DNA from: Agelas oroides
Lineage: Eukaryota > Porifera > Demospongiae > Agelasida > Agelasidae
Length of the DNA stretch: 64,000 nt
Direction: 5' to 3'
Assembly (NCBI GenBank): GCA_949130485.1
Contig: OX422190.1
Span: 2,503,281-2,567,280 of the forward strand
In this document: one piece after another, positions 1-9,728 of the stretch
Layout of the letters: each line of letters starts with the position of its first letter
Numbering within the stretch: the first letter of the stretch is position 1
Notes under the pieces: model-generated
What the model was told of the DNA's origin: nothing
Seen by the model: only the letters and a program-made list of their open reading frames with translations
Database searches by the model: none
Made by a program: the position numbers and the translations under genes

Positions 1-952
1 AATTCTTCTTTTCAATTGCTGTGGCTGACGACAACCAGAAGGGATGCATTCCAAACGTGGTCCACACAGTGTTCTTTGCATTGGGTATTCTTCAGGTATT
101 CCCAGTAATATAAAAAAACAAACACTTTTTTAGCCCCTTAAACTGTCTGTGTGGGTTTTTTTTTTTTTACATGTCATTGAATGTAACAGTTGTTAATTTT
201 TCCAGTGTTAATTTTATCTCCCGGCTACAAGTAACAAGTATAAACCAGAAGACAACCAGTGTATAGCTAAATTGTATAGCTAAATTGTAAGCAGATGGCG
301 TGATAAGCTTAGCCTAGCATACCGTTCAGGACATTGTTGTTGTTAATAGTACAACTATAACAAAACTGAAAGTTTGTACATGCAACCACAAAATGAAATA
401 GGTGGGCCTGTCGTTAGCTACATGTAAAGGAGTAATCTGCCTAATCTGCCTAATCTGCCTAATCTGCATGCTTTGTGGTTTGCCTTAGACCGTATTCAAA
501 TTTTGCAACGGCAACACAAAACACTAGCTATACTAACTTGTTACAAGATCAATAATACAGAGTTTTATTGTAACTAGTTATCCATTTGCTCCTTCATGCA
601 GGCTGCTGGAGATGGAGGGCAGGGTTGGGGAAATGCCTTGCTCTACATCTTCCTCTCGCCAACCATGAGGACCATGATATTCTGCAACGTGTGTGCAGCT
701 GTGAACACAAAGCCTCAAGAGCAAAATGGCCTGCCAACTGTTGGAGCTCAACGGAATGGCTCAAACATTACCAACACCACTCTAGGGAGGAGACGTGTAC
801 ATCCACATCCACCTCAGAGTTATTCCCATACATATACCTCTGAGTGTGGACCATCTGATGAAGCTTGTCGTCCCACACCAGGTGCTGCTGCCACTCCAAG
901 CTGTGAAACTATAACATCAAGCATGAGTGCCGGTTCACACAGTAGTGCATGA
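1..952 (+). CDS. 7TM receptor, 3' end (GPR157/cAMP-receptor-like), partial
   Basis: Two exons are visible: 3-95 (phase 0, donor GT at 96) and 602-952 (acceptor CAG at 599-601, stop TGA at 950-952). They join in frame. The first encodes a hydrophobic segment ending FFALGILQ. The second begins AAGDGGQGWGNALLYIFLSP, a helix with the G-D-x-x-Q-G-x-x-N-A-L spacing I associate with TM7 of GPR157 and Dictyostelium cAMP-receptor-like 7TM proteins. About 90 residues of polar Ser/Thr/Pro-rich cytoplasmic tail follow, with a Cys-rich start (FCNVC). The rest of the receptor lies upstream of the window. The intron is 506 bp. The family call rests on one helix and could be wrong; that this is the end of a multi-pass membrane protein is more secure. 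Confidence 0.5.
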
Positions 953-1386
953 GAACACTTCTTGACTTTGAGATACATGAAGATTTTATCTTTCCAGGAT
1001 TCTCTTGGTTGGTAGCTCGTTCCCAGGCCCCGCCCAGCTTTCTATCGCTTGCACTGGCTGCATGATATTCGGTGACTGTACAACACCCTGGCTTGCTGCA
1101 GTTAACAAAAATGTGGTTTACTGTTTGTTTGCCTCCACCATTATTGTAAAAGCAAATGTAAGAGTAAAATCAAGGGAGATCTGGGAAAGAGACTACTGGT
1201 TCATAATTATCTCTCACTGATTATTGTTCATTGTGGCTAAGTGAAGTTAACTGTTCTTCTCTGAAATTCATGCTATGATGATCTGTAGCAGTAATTACGG
1301 TTGCAGAAGAAACAAATTCTAACTTGCTAACTTAAACATGAGGCCATGCATACAGAATGATTTCCTTCCTGCATTTTGTTGACCAC
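953..1386. other. Intergenic, no gene seen
   Basis: This A/T-rich sequence lies between the 7TM receptor stop and the TTAA-ended element. It presumably holds the receptor 3' UTR. I see no convincing coding signal and no clear AATAAA close to the stop. Confidence 0.5.
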
Positions 1387-4300
1387 TTAAGGTGGCACGG
1401 TCGTCACTCGGCGGAGGTTAATGAAAACATAAACCTGGGTTACAGTCAGGACCAGGGTTACTCCTAGTTCCAGGATTAGGGTTTGCTTTAGGGCAATCTT
1501 GCTTTGCCTAATTTTAAAAAGGGTTTTAGTAGCTCATTAATATATCTTCATGAACCCCAAATTGCCACTCGATGGACGCATCTACACGCTCACTGTAGGT
1601 AGCGTCCCAACCACCAATGTATCTCAAAACAATCTATGCCAGCTTTTGTTCAAAGCTACTCTCAAAGTCAGGCTAGACTCATGTTTGTCACTACTCTTGG
1701 AATGGACAACTTTGACTGCACCAAAATGAATGCACATTTTAAAAAATTCACAGCTTGTCTACAGGAGGGGCTCATTCACGAGTGGAAGCAAACATTACTA
1801 GCCCCACCTCTCTCCCTTATGTCGCTAAACAACTCACGGCTCTGTTCCACACACAGCCACCGTTCAGCTCCCTTGGCTGTCAGACTGGACTGTAGCACCA
1901 ACGATAAATTGCGTATTCTAGTTAAAGCCCATCCCAGCACTTGAAGCACCTGGCCACGGTCACCAACTAGGCTAGGCATACGGCCGCGAGACCTGGGCCT
2001 ACTCAACAAACACAGTCTTGGCCACTGTGGCCTTTCTGCTTCTTCTAGACGCAAGCTTGCTTTCACAAGCAGACATTACGCACTACTCACAGCTACTGAC
2101 ACTACAGCACTCTACTAAACTCCTTCTTTTTTTTAACTTTTTTATTTTTATTTTTTTAAGTCGATCTAAGCTTATTTTCAAAGTTCCGACCACCACATGA
2201 AGGGTGCCGCCAGGCCACATCTTAACTAACTTAGATTGGGATCGTGTGCCGATTTATCGGAAGATGGTTCAGTGTTGTAGATGCAATAGAACTGGCTTGT
2301 GTAGAGGTTGTGCCTGTGTAAAGGCTGGAAAAAAATGTATCAACTGTCTACCAAGCAAGAGGGGCTCCTGCTTGAATGCTTCGGTCCCTCCTCAACCTCC
2401 AACACCAACTGTTACCGCGCGAAAATGTCGCCGCACTGATACTGACATGACTGCACTGGCCACCAATTCTCCATTCCCCTCAACGTGTTCTGTTCCAAGT
2501 ATATCTGATGTGAGTAACTGTGCTTTGACAAATGCACCAGGTACACTCATTGTTCAGCCAGGTGCTTCCAATTCATGCCCACCATCTCTGGAAAAAAATT
2601 CATGTGTTTCGTCAGTTGCTGCTTCGCCTTCTACTTCCATGCCAGATATACCAGCCTACCATGCAGCTGCTGACATCACCTTCAGCTGGGGTGATTTAGA
2701 CCCGGCCAGTTTCTGCCAGTCCTTGAAAGAAGCCTATGCGGAGGTAGTTCATTGGAAGAGGAACTTATTCAAGGTCCCCCTGGGAAACGTTGGCAAGTCA
2801 TTTGTGGCTGAACTTAGCAGGCTCTACAATGCCTTTGCCTCTGGGTCTGCTCTTGAGTCGATTGCCCTGATGGCTGCTATTGTGCTTCCAATCCTGGTTC
2901 TCCAGTCACCCCACCGCAGATCTAGAGTGAAGGAGCATATCGCATGTTTGGAAAGACGCCTCAAGTCCTGGAGAGCTGGTGATCTTGCTTCACTCATCAA
3001 AGAAGGAAGGACCCTTCAACAACGACTTCCTAAGTCCTTCAATATGCAACACGATGAGCATCTTGCCCGATCATTTGCCAACCTCATGTTTAAAGGGAAG
3101 ACACATGCTGCCTTAGACCTGCTTGCCAACAATGGCAAAGGTGGTGTGCTTCGCCTTGACGATCCCGCCAATCCCAGTGATACCAATTCGCCCTCCGTGA
3201 GGGAAGTTCTTCAGAGTAAGCATCCACCGGGTCAACCTGCAGCTACAGATGCCATCCTGCCAGGGGTGCCTCCGGAGATTCATCCTGTTGTCTTCGACAG
3301 CATTGACGCTCGCCTAGTGCGCTCAACTGCACTACATTGTAAAGGTGCCGCAGGGCCCTCTGGCTTGGATGCCTATGCCTGGCGCAGATTGTGCACTGCT
3401 TTTAAGTCATTTTCTGCCTCACTCTGTCAGTCACTTGCGGATGTTGCCAAACGCCTCTGTTCTTCATATGTCGATCCCTCAACTGTCTCCCCTCTCCTGG
3501 CTTGCAGGCTGATAGCCTTAAACAAATGTCCAGGAGTCCGACCTATTGGGATAGGTGATATGGCTAGACGCATCATCGCTAAATCTGTCCTGGTGGTTGT
3601 ACGTGGAGACATCCAGGATGCGGCTGGCTCCCTCCAGCTTTGCGCTGGTCAGATTTCGGGCTGTGAAGCAGCTGTCCATTCCGTGAGAGAGGGTTTCCAG
3701 GAGGAGAGTGCAGAGGCTGCCCTACTTGTAGATGCAAGTAATGCTTTTAATTCCCTAAACAGGATGTCTGCCCTATACAATATCAGGATGCTCTGCCCCT
3801 CAATTGCTACCATGCTCATCAACTGTTACAGGGCCCCAACGGACCTCTTCATTGACGGGGATGTCATCCTCTCTCAAGAGGGTATTACCCAAGGGGATCC
3901 CCTAGCCATGCCTATGTATGCACTAGCAACAGTGCCTCTGATCAAGAGGCTAACCTCCACCGTGAAGCAGACTTGGTACGCTGACGATGCTGCCGCAACA
4001 GGGAAGATTGCCAATCTCCGGACTTGGTGGGATGAGATCTCTCGTCTGGGGCCCAGCTATGGGTACTATGCAAATGGGTCAAAGACATGGCTTGTTATCA
4101 AAGAGGAGTTTAGATTGGAGGCAGAGGAAGTTTTTGCTGACACAAGTGTGCAAATCACTGTTGAAGGAAGACCTCATCTGGGTGCTCCACTTGGCTGCTC
4201 TGCTTACGTCAATCAATTTGTCTCTCAGAAGGTTCAGCAGTGGTCAACAGAGCTCAGAGTGCTATCAGAGATCTCCAGTACACAGCCTCATGCCGCTTTT

Positions 4301-5711
4301 GCTGCCCTTACCCATGGATTATCCAGCAAATGGTCTTATGTAACTCGAACCACCCCCAGCATTGGTCATCTTCTACAACCACTTGATACCATCTTGAGAT
4401 CTACCCTCATTCCCAACTTGACTGGCCGTCCACCCCCAAATGACATTGACTTGAGACTGTTTGCACTTCCTGCTAGACTTGGGGGATTGGGAATTACCCT
4501 CCCTTCAGCTTATGCTGATCGTGATTTCGAAGCCTCCCTAAGAGTTACATCTCCGCTTAGGGATTTGTTACGCACACAGGACCATGTGTATTCCTTTGCT
4601 GCCCTTGATAGTCAGATGTCCGCCAGGGCCGATATCCGTCGGGAGAGGAGGCAGCAAGTCACATTGGAAGCCGACAGCCTCAGAGACGACCTGACCCCAA
4701 CTCTCCAGAGGGCAATGAATTTAGCCCGTGAACGTGGTTCCTCGAGTTGGCTCACCTCCCTCCCCATCAAGGAACATGGCTTCTGCCTTCATAAGAGTGC
4801 TTTTGTCGATGCCCTTGCCCTGAGATATGGGTGGGCTCCCTCTCGAACCCCCACAACATGTGCGTGTGGGGCCAGCTTCAGTGTTGAGCATGTGCTTTCT
4901 TGCCCCAAGGGAGGTTTCCCATCCATCCGCCATAATGAGCTCAGGGATCTGACCGCATCTCTACTGACAGAAGTTTGTAATGATGTCTGTGTTGAACTGA
5001 CGTTACAACCGATAACAATGGAAGTGATGACTAGACACACTGCAAACACTACAGAGGGTGCACGTCTTGATATTGCTGTAAATGGCTTCTGGGGCGGCAG
5101 ATATGAGCGATCCTTCCTTGACGTGAGAGTTTTCAACCCATATGCCCCCTCCAACAGGAACACATCAATTGAGAAGTGTTTCAAGAAGCATGAACAGGAG
5201 AAAAAGAGGGCATATGAGCAAAGAATCCTTGACGTTGAACATGCCTCCTTTACGCCTCTTGTCTTCTCAGCCAGTGGTGGGCTCGGTAAGGAAGCTACCA
5301 CCTTCTATAAGCGACTCGCCTCTCTCCTCGCTGATCAGTGGGACCAGCCCTACAGCACCACAATGAACTGGCTGAGATGCACCCTATCCTTTTGCCTGCT
5401 TCGATCCTCTATACAATGCATTCGTGGTGCACGCTCCTCGATTGGCCGATTTGCCAAAGCAGTTTCACCAGTTGATCTGGTAACTGCGGAGACGAACTTT
5501 CTGTCATGTTAAATTTTCATCCCGTTATTTCTCCCTTTTTTTATTGCACTGTACCTTCAAATAGTTTTGGGTATTTTGTTTTATATATATAATAATATTT
5601 TCCACAACTCAAAACGGACTGTGCGCTAAAATTTTAACAAGACAAAGAAGTCTATCAGCTTGGATTCCAGGTTTGTTGACCTTAAAAATCCAGGGTACTG
5701 TGCCACCTTAA
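1387..5711 (+). mobile_element. TTAA/TIR-bounded element carrying an RT-endonuclease ORF
   Basis: The outer ends are ACTTAAGGTGGCAC (1385-1398) and GTGCCACCTTAAGT (5700-5713), a perfect 14 bp inverted repeat with TTAA at 1387-1390 and 5708-5711. A leader of about 850 bp precedes a long reverse-transcriptase ORF (ATG 2264, stop 5512), followed by a 195 bp tail. The leader and tail recur together, without the ORF, in an inverted copy at 7537-9053. The leader alone recurs at 62715-63505. The shared ends argue that the bounded unit is a real element. Whether the RT belongs to it originally or was inserted into it cannot be told from this window. TTAA ends are typical of piggyBac and Kolobok DNA transposons, whereas RTs with this endonuclease normally sit in non-LTR elements without TIRs. 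Confidence 0.75.
2264..5512 (+). CDS. Reverse transcriptase with Cys-rich N-terminus and restriction-like endonuclease
   Basis: The uninterrupted ORF gives 1082 aa from ATG 2264. The frame stays open upstream to a GTG at 2204, but the ATG sits directly before the first domain. Residues 1-36 form a Cys-rich motif (CCRCNRTGLCRGCACV, then KKCINC) resembling CXC/CRC DNA-binding repeats. The central RT shows motif A LLVDASNAFNS (Asp490), motif B EGITQGDPLAMP and motif C YADD (572-575). A zinc knuckle CACGASFSVEHVLSC begins at residue 866. It is followed by a PD-(D/E)XK-like endonuclease signature (RLDIAV at 934-939, then FLDVRVFNP). This RT plus knuckle plus endonuclease order is that of R2/R4/NeSL-type non-LTR retroelements, which nick DNA and prime reverse transcription at the target. 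No stop or frameshift is present, so it may be recently active. No APE-type endonuclease or RNase H was seen. Confidence 0.85.
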   Translation: MVQCCRCNRTGLCRGCACVKAGKKCINCLPSKRGSCLNASVPPQPPTPTVTARKCRRTDTDMTALATNSPFPSTCSVPSISDVSNCALTNAPGTLIVQPGASNSCPPSLEKNSCVSSVAASPSTSMPDIPAYHAAADITFSWGDLDPASFCQSLKEAYAEVVHWKRNLFKVPLGNVGKSFVAELSRLYNAFASGSALESIALMAAIVLPILVLQSPHRRSRVKEHIACLERRLKSWRAGDLASLIKEGRTLQQRLPKSFNMQHDEHLARSFANLMFKGKTHAALDLLANNGKGGVLRLDDPANPSDTNSPSVREVLQSKHPPGQPAATDAILPGVPPEIHPVVFDSIDARLVRSTALHCKGAAGPSGLDAYAWRRLCTAFKSFSASLCQSLADVAKRLCSSYVDPSTVSPLLACRLIALNKCPGVRPIGIGDMARRIIAKSVLVVVRGDIQDAAGSLQLCAGQISGCEAAVHSVREGFQEESAEAALLVDASNAFNSLNRMSALYNIRMLCPSIATMLINCYRAPTDLFIDGDVILSQEGITQGDPLAMPMYALATVPLIKRLTSTVKQTWYADDAAATGKIANLRTWWDEISRLGPSYGYYANGSKTWLVIKEEFRLEAEEVFADTSVQITVEGRPHLGAPLGCSAYVNQFVSQKVQQWSTELRVLSEISSTQPHAAFAALTHGLSSKWSYVTRTTPSIGHLLQPLDTILRSTLIPNLTGRPPPNDIDLRLFALPARLGGLGITLPSAYADRDFEASLRVTSPLRDLLRTQDHVYSFAALDSQMSARADIRRERRQQVTLEADSLRDDLTPTLQRAMNLARERGSSSWLTSLPIKEHGFCLHKSAFVDALALRYGWAPSRTPTTCACGASFSVEHVLSCPKGGFPSIRHNELRDLTASLLTEVCNDVCVELTLQPITMEVMTRHTANTTEGARLDIAVNGFWGGRYERSFLDVRVFNPYAPSNRNTSIEKCFKKHEQEKKRAYEQRILDVEHASFTPLVFSASGGLGKEATTFYKRLASLLADQWDQPYSTTMNWLRCTLSFCLLRSSIQCIRGARSSIGRFAKAVSPVDLVTAETNFLSC

Positions 5712-5949
5712 GTCCAAAATGGCATTTTTCACCAGTGTGACAGTGACTATACGGGTATCCATAGAATCAATTGGAAAAAGCCTGGTGTTTGTGCAGTGTG
5801 CAGGTGTATGGAATTCTACAGACTGTAGGTTTGTGTGCATGGAGTGAAGAGGCAGTAATTGACTATATGCAGCAAAATGTACACATTGATTATCAAGTAT
5901 CTTGTCTCCATCATTGTCTCTGCTCCCTGTCATTTTGCTGATACTCTCT

Positions 5950-6028
5950 AGCCTCGTTCCCAGGCCTTCCTACCGTCCAGTTTTTGAAATTGCAAGTGAT
6001 CAAAAACTGAACGGTGGGGATTAAGGCC
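5950..6028. repeat. CTCG-foldback end, right terminus missing
   Basis: The unit starts TAGCCTCGTTCCCAGGC and continues into an imperfect hairpin (CAGTTTTTGA pairing with TCAAAAACTG). The expected right end GCCTGGGAACGAGGCTA is absent; the sequence runs into the next element at about 6032. Confidence 0.55.
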
Positions 6029-6031
6029 ATG

Positions 6032-6504
6032 GTCATTTTCGCGGGTACAAATTTTCGCGAAACCAGCCAAAATCCGGGTTTCAGAAATTTTCGCGGATTT
6101 AATTTTCGCGGATTTAATTTTCGCGGTCAGCGAATTTGGAACCCGCGTAAAGCTGAGCGCATGTCTAGAATTGTCTACGGAGCTCTTTGCACCAGTATGG
6201 GGAAAAGGATACGCTGGCAGACTAAGTATAATGTAGCCTCGTATCCAGGGCGTTCGTAGAAGCGACTGCTTCCGCTCTCGGCCCTGCACCGCCGTCAAGT
6301 TCGTTTGTCTGTGCTCACGTAACACTTTGATTTCCCGAATGGCTTGAGCAATAGCCGTTAAAGGCACACTCGCTGGCAGGATTCGATTGGAGTTAGGAAG
6401 GCGAAGTATACAGTGCCGGATTGCATGAAACGCGATTTGCTCGCTGGTGCACGTGGGCACCGAAAATTTCGCGAAAAACTATCCCTCGCGAAAATTACCA
6501 ATTT
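6032..6504. repeat. TTTTCGCG-rich inverted-repeat element
   Basis: The left end GGTCATTTTCGCGGG is mirrored by CTCGCGAAAATTACC at the right. Subterminal TTTCGCG words are repeated several times on each side. No ORF is convincing. It resembles the TA-flanked elements at 45296, 52986 and 54906 in word content. Confidence 0.6.
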
Positions 6505-6599
6505 CAGAAAAAATGTTCTGGATAACAAGATACGGTTTTAATTAAAAGTGATAAATTTACTATGCCAGCAGCCTCCCGCGGAAGCCCCCTCCCCAATCT

Positions 6600-6806
6600 G
6601 AAGCTCAGTTGGTTAGAGCATGGCAGGCCATTTGCCAGGTCGTGGGTTCGAGTCCCTCCCTGAGTCACTGTCTTTTTTTCCCCTCCAAGTTTATTTTCTC
6701 GTCTTTATTTCACACCTTTCTCTCTGACTTTGACTTAGGCTAAGGTCTGACTGTCAGGTCTGGAGCATGTTAAACATCTGAGCCTTATACGCCTCGTGCT
6801 CGCCGC
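6600..6806 (+). repeat. tRNA-derived SINE, copy A (5' truncated)
   Basis: The tRNA-like head has a partial A box (GCTCAGTTGG) and a perfect pol III B box GGTTCGAGTCC at 6645-6655. The body has a T-rich stretch and then a segment ending near CTTATACGCCTCGTGCTCGC. It is shared almost base for base with copy B at 9077. The 5' acceptor strand is missing. Confidence 0.75.
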
Positions 6807-6849
6807 ACCCTCCCCATTGAACATGCCAGCTTGGCATCCGCTTCGGCTG

Positions 6850-6962
6850 GATCCCTGGCAGCTCAGCCTTAAAACCCTAAGCCTAGCCCTAGCCCTAACC
6901 CTGGTTTGCCTTAACCCTAAAAACCCTAATCCCATTAACCCCAATCTTCCTAACCCTAATTA
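6850..6962. repeat. Degenerate CCCTAA repeat tract
   Basis: Irregular CCCTAA/AACCCTAA words run through this tract. It is interstitial telomere-like sequence interrupted by other bases, not a regular array. Confidence 0.6.
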
Positions 6963-7536
6963 AGCCTATGAATCTAATTAAGCCTGTGAATCTAATTAAA
7001 GCCAGACAAAAGTGTTTCTGTCCATGTTATGAATATTCAGAATAAGTTGGCTTTAACTAGACCTCAGCATTACCCATGAACAACCAATGGGAGGGTTAGG
7101 GTAGCTATGCTGACTCTCATGAACCTCATTATTGTCTTCTGCTGAAACATTGGCAGCTTGGCTTGGGGTTGAAAGGAATGGGTGAATGATGTTGAATATT
7201 TATGAGTATGCCCTGAGCCTTTCATGGACTCAAACCCCAACAGAACTGGGGTATGAATCTCATTAACCCTATTTGGATACTTGTGAATGTTGTTAATGTC
7301 CCGATTGAGATCAATGAATCTCATTAAAGGCATGTAATTCCAGCAATCTCTCCCCTCATGCATGTTAATAGTTGAATTTAGCTAGCTCTGTGTGGCACCC
7401 CTAGGCAACATTCCGTTCATTGGTCCTCAAGAATATGATTAGTGGTGTCATGTTTGTTCTGTGGTAGCACTGGATTGGGTTGACTTGACGAATGTAACAT
7501 GTGGAATGTTCATATAGTTCAGTTATGTGGAGCATT

Positions 7537-9053
7537 TCAAGGTGGCACGCAGCCCTGTATTTTCAAAGGTCAACAAACCTGGAATCCAAGCTGATAGACT
7601 ACTTTGTCTTGTAGCAAACAGTCAGTTTTGGGAGTCTTCATCCGTTCACTGTCCATAAAATTCCCCATTTCCTGCCGGCATTGGCATCCAATAAAGTTTA
7701 TAATTAAGTTAGTTAAGATGTGGCCTAGCGGAACCCCTCATGTGGTGGTTGGAACTTTGAAGATAAGCAAAAAAAAGAAGAAAAAAAAGAAGAGTTTAGC
7801 AGAGTGCTGTAGTGTCAGTTCCTGTGAGTAGTGCGTAATGCATCCTTGTGAAAGCAAGCTTGTGTCTAGAAGCAGCAGAAAGGCCACAGTGGCCAAGACA
7901 GTATTTGTTGAGTAGGCCCAGGTCTCACGGCCGTATGCCTAGCCTAGTTGGTGACCGTGGCCAGGTGCTTCGAGTGCTGGGCTTTAACTAGAATACGCAA
8001 TATATCGTTGGTACTACGCAGCAGTATCCAAAGCAGCTGAAGAGTGGTCGTGTGTGGAACAGAGCCGTGAGTTGTTTAGCGAGATAAGGGGGAGAGGTGG
8101 GGCTAGTATAGTAATGCTTGCTTCCACTCGTGAATGAGCCCCTCCCGTAGACAAGCTGTGAATTTTTAACCCTCGGCGCGTATGCACGAGAAGGGTTACA
8201 GTAGTTGCCCTGTGCCTGTCTGTCAGCTTGTGACTGTGGCCATGCCTTCGCATCGAAGAAAAGGAAAGCATGGTGTACTGCTGTTGGGGAGCCTGAGAAC
8301 GCAATGAAAAAATGAAAAGCCTTACTGTCTGAGTAAGAGTCTAATATTAGTGAGGAAAGAGAGAGACAAAGTCCGCAAAGTGAGTAAGAGAGCTTCTCTC
8401 TGAAACACGTGAGCAGACTTTGAACAGAACCGAACACATATGGCAAGCATGAGAGCGTCTGAAACATTTGAACACAGGCAAGAACAGAACCGAACACATA
8501 TGGCAAGCATGGGAGCACTTGTGCTGTGTTGTGGCCATTAAAACCTCATTACTTAATAATTACATCATATCGTATTCTATAAATACCATACCTACTTGTG
8601 CAACTCTATAACCTATCATCAATCACCTAAACCAATTATGATAAGCATAAACACTTATCATCTAGCTTGCGCCGAGGGTTCTGCACTTCAGTGCTGTTCA
8701 TTTAAAATGTGCATTCATTTTGGTGCAGTCAAAGTTGTCCATTCCAAGAGTAGTGACAAACATGAGTCTAGCCTGACTTTGAGAGTAGCTATGAACAAAA
8801 GCTGACATAGATTGGTTTGAGATACATTGGTGGTTAGGACACTACCTACAGTGAGCATGTAGATACGTCCATCGAGTGGCAATTTTGGGTTCATGAAAGT
8901 TAATGAGCTACTAAAACCCTTTTTAAAATTAGGCAAAGCAAGATTGCCCTAAAGCAAACCCTAACCCTGAAACTAGGAGTAACCCTGGTCCTGACTGTAA
9001 CCCAGGTTTATGTTTTTGTTAACCTCCGCCGAGTGACCAGCGTGCCACCTTAA
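7537..9053 (-). mobile_element. ORF-less relative of the TTAA RT element
   Basis: Read on the minus strand it starts TTAAGGTGGCACGCTGG (9053 downward) and ends ...GCGTGCCACCTTGA (7537), so one TTAA is mutated to TCAA. It aligns to the 1387-5711 element from its 5' end to just after the CTTAACTAACTTA at about 2221-2233, then jumps to the last roughly 100 bp (ATCAGCTTGGATTCCAGG near the end). The whole RT ORF is missing. A separate element (8168-8698) is inserted in it. Confidence 0.75.
8168..8698. repeat. AACCCTCGGCGC inverted-repeat element, nested
   Basis: The ends are AACCCTCGGCGC (8168) and GCGCCGAGGGTT (near 8680), followed by a small hairpin CTGCACTTCAGTGC. It splits the homology of the surrounding TTAA element at a TTTTAAA site. 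Internally, a segment containing CCGAACACATATGGCAAGCA occurs twice (8431 and 8490). A relative lies at 39680-40402. Confidence 0.65.
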
Positions 9054-9076
9054 GTATTCGAACTCAGCCACTGAGT

Positions 9077-9298
9077 GACTCAGTAGCTCAGTTGGTTAGA
9101 GCGTGGCAGGCCATTTGCCAGGTCGCGGGTTCGAGTCCCTCCCTGAGTCACTGTCTTTTTTTCCCCTCTTTATTTTCTCATCTTTATTTCACACCTTTCT
9201 CTCTGACTTTGACTTAGGCTAAGGTCCAACTGTCAGGTCCGGAGCATGTTAAACATCTGAGCCTTATGCGCCTTGCGCTTTGCACTCGCCGCACCGCC
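9077..9298 (+). repeat. tRNA-derived SINE, copy B (full head)
   Basis: The head at 9077-9149 folds as a tRNA. Acceptor GACTCAG (9077-9083) pairs with CTGAGTC (9143-9149), the A box is TAGCTCAGTTGG (9084-9095) and the B box is GGTTCGAGTCC (9128-9138). The anticodon stem TGGCA/TGCCA encloses the loop GGCCATT, which lacks the invariant U33. That loop, one extra base before the acceptor 3' strand and the shared 150 bp body mark it as a SINE and not a working tRNA gene. A long C run (about 9307-9336) follows. Confidence 0.75.
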
Positions 9299-9728
9299 CC
9301 GCACCCCCCCCCCCCCCCCCCCCCCCCCACCCCCCCAATCTGAAGTTTTTTTTTTTTTTTGACACTGTGTTGACAAACTACGTATGAGACAGTAGTTGAA
9401 TGCATGGCAAAGAAGACATATACTGAACATGTTGCATTGCAATAAATAATTATTGGCAACCATCTTGCCATCTAGAGACTCTTTTCTTGAATTAATTATA
9501 ACTTTGTTACAAGCTTCCACTGGCCTTTCAGGAGCACCTGATGTTCCCTGCTTTTTGATTGGTTGCTAAGTAGCTACCCCTGACATACCAGTACAAGGAA
9601 ATGTCACATGCATGTCTTCAACAGAACTAGCTACAAGTTCCTGGAAGTATACAATACAACATGAAATGCTGCATTGCTAAATAGCTACCCCTGACACACC
9701 AGTACACTAGTAATGTCACATACATGTC

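Noticed and set aside
2204-2263. GTG start for the RT protein
   Set aside because: An ATG at 2264 directly precedes the Cys motif. The upstream 20 codons are shared with the ORF-less copy and look like leader.
8322-8538. Overlapping open frames with ACHMCSVLF repeats
   Set aside because: They arise from a duplicated segment inside an inverted-repeat element.
9077-9149. A functional tRNA gene
   Set aside because: The anticodon loop lacks U33, there is an extra base before the acceptor 3' strand, and the body is shared with another copy, so it is a SINE head.
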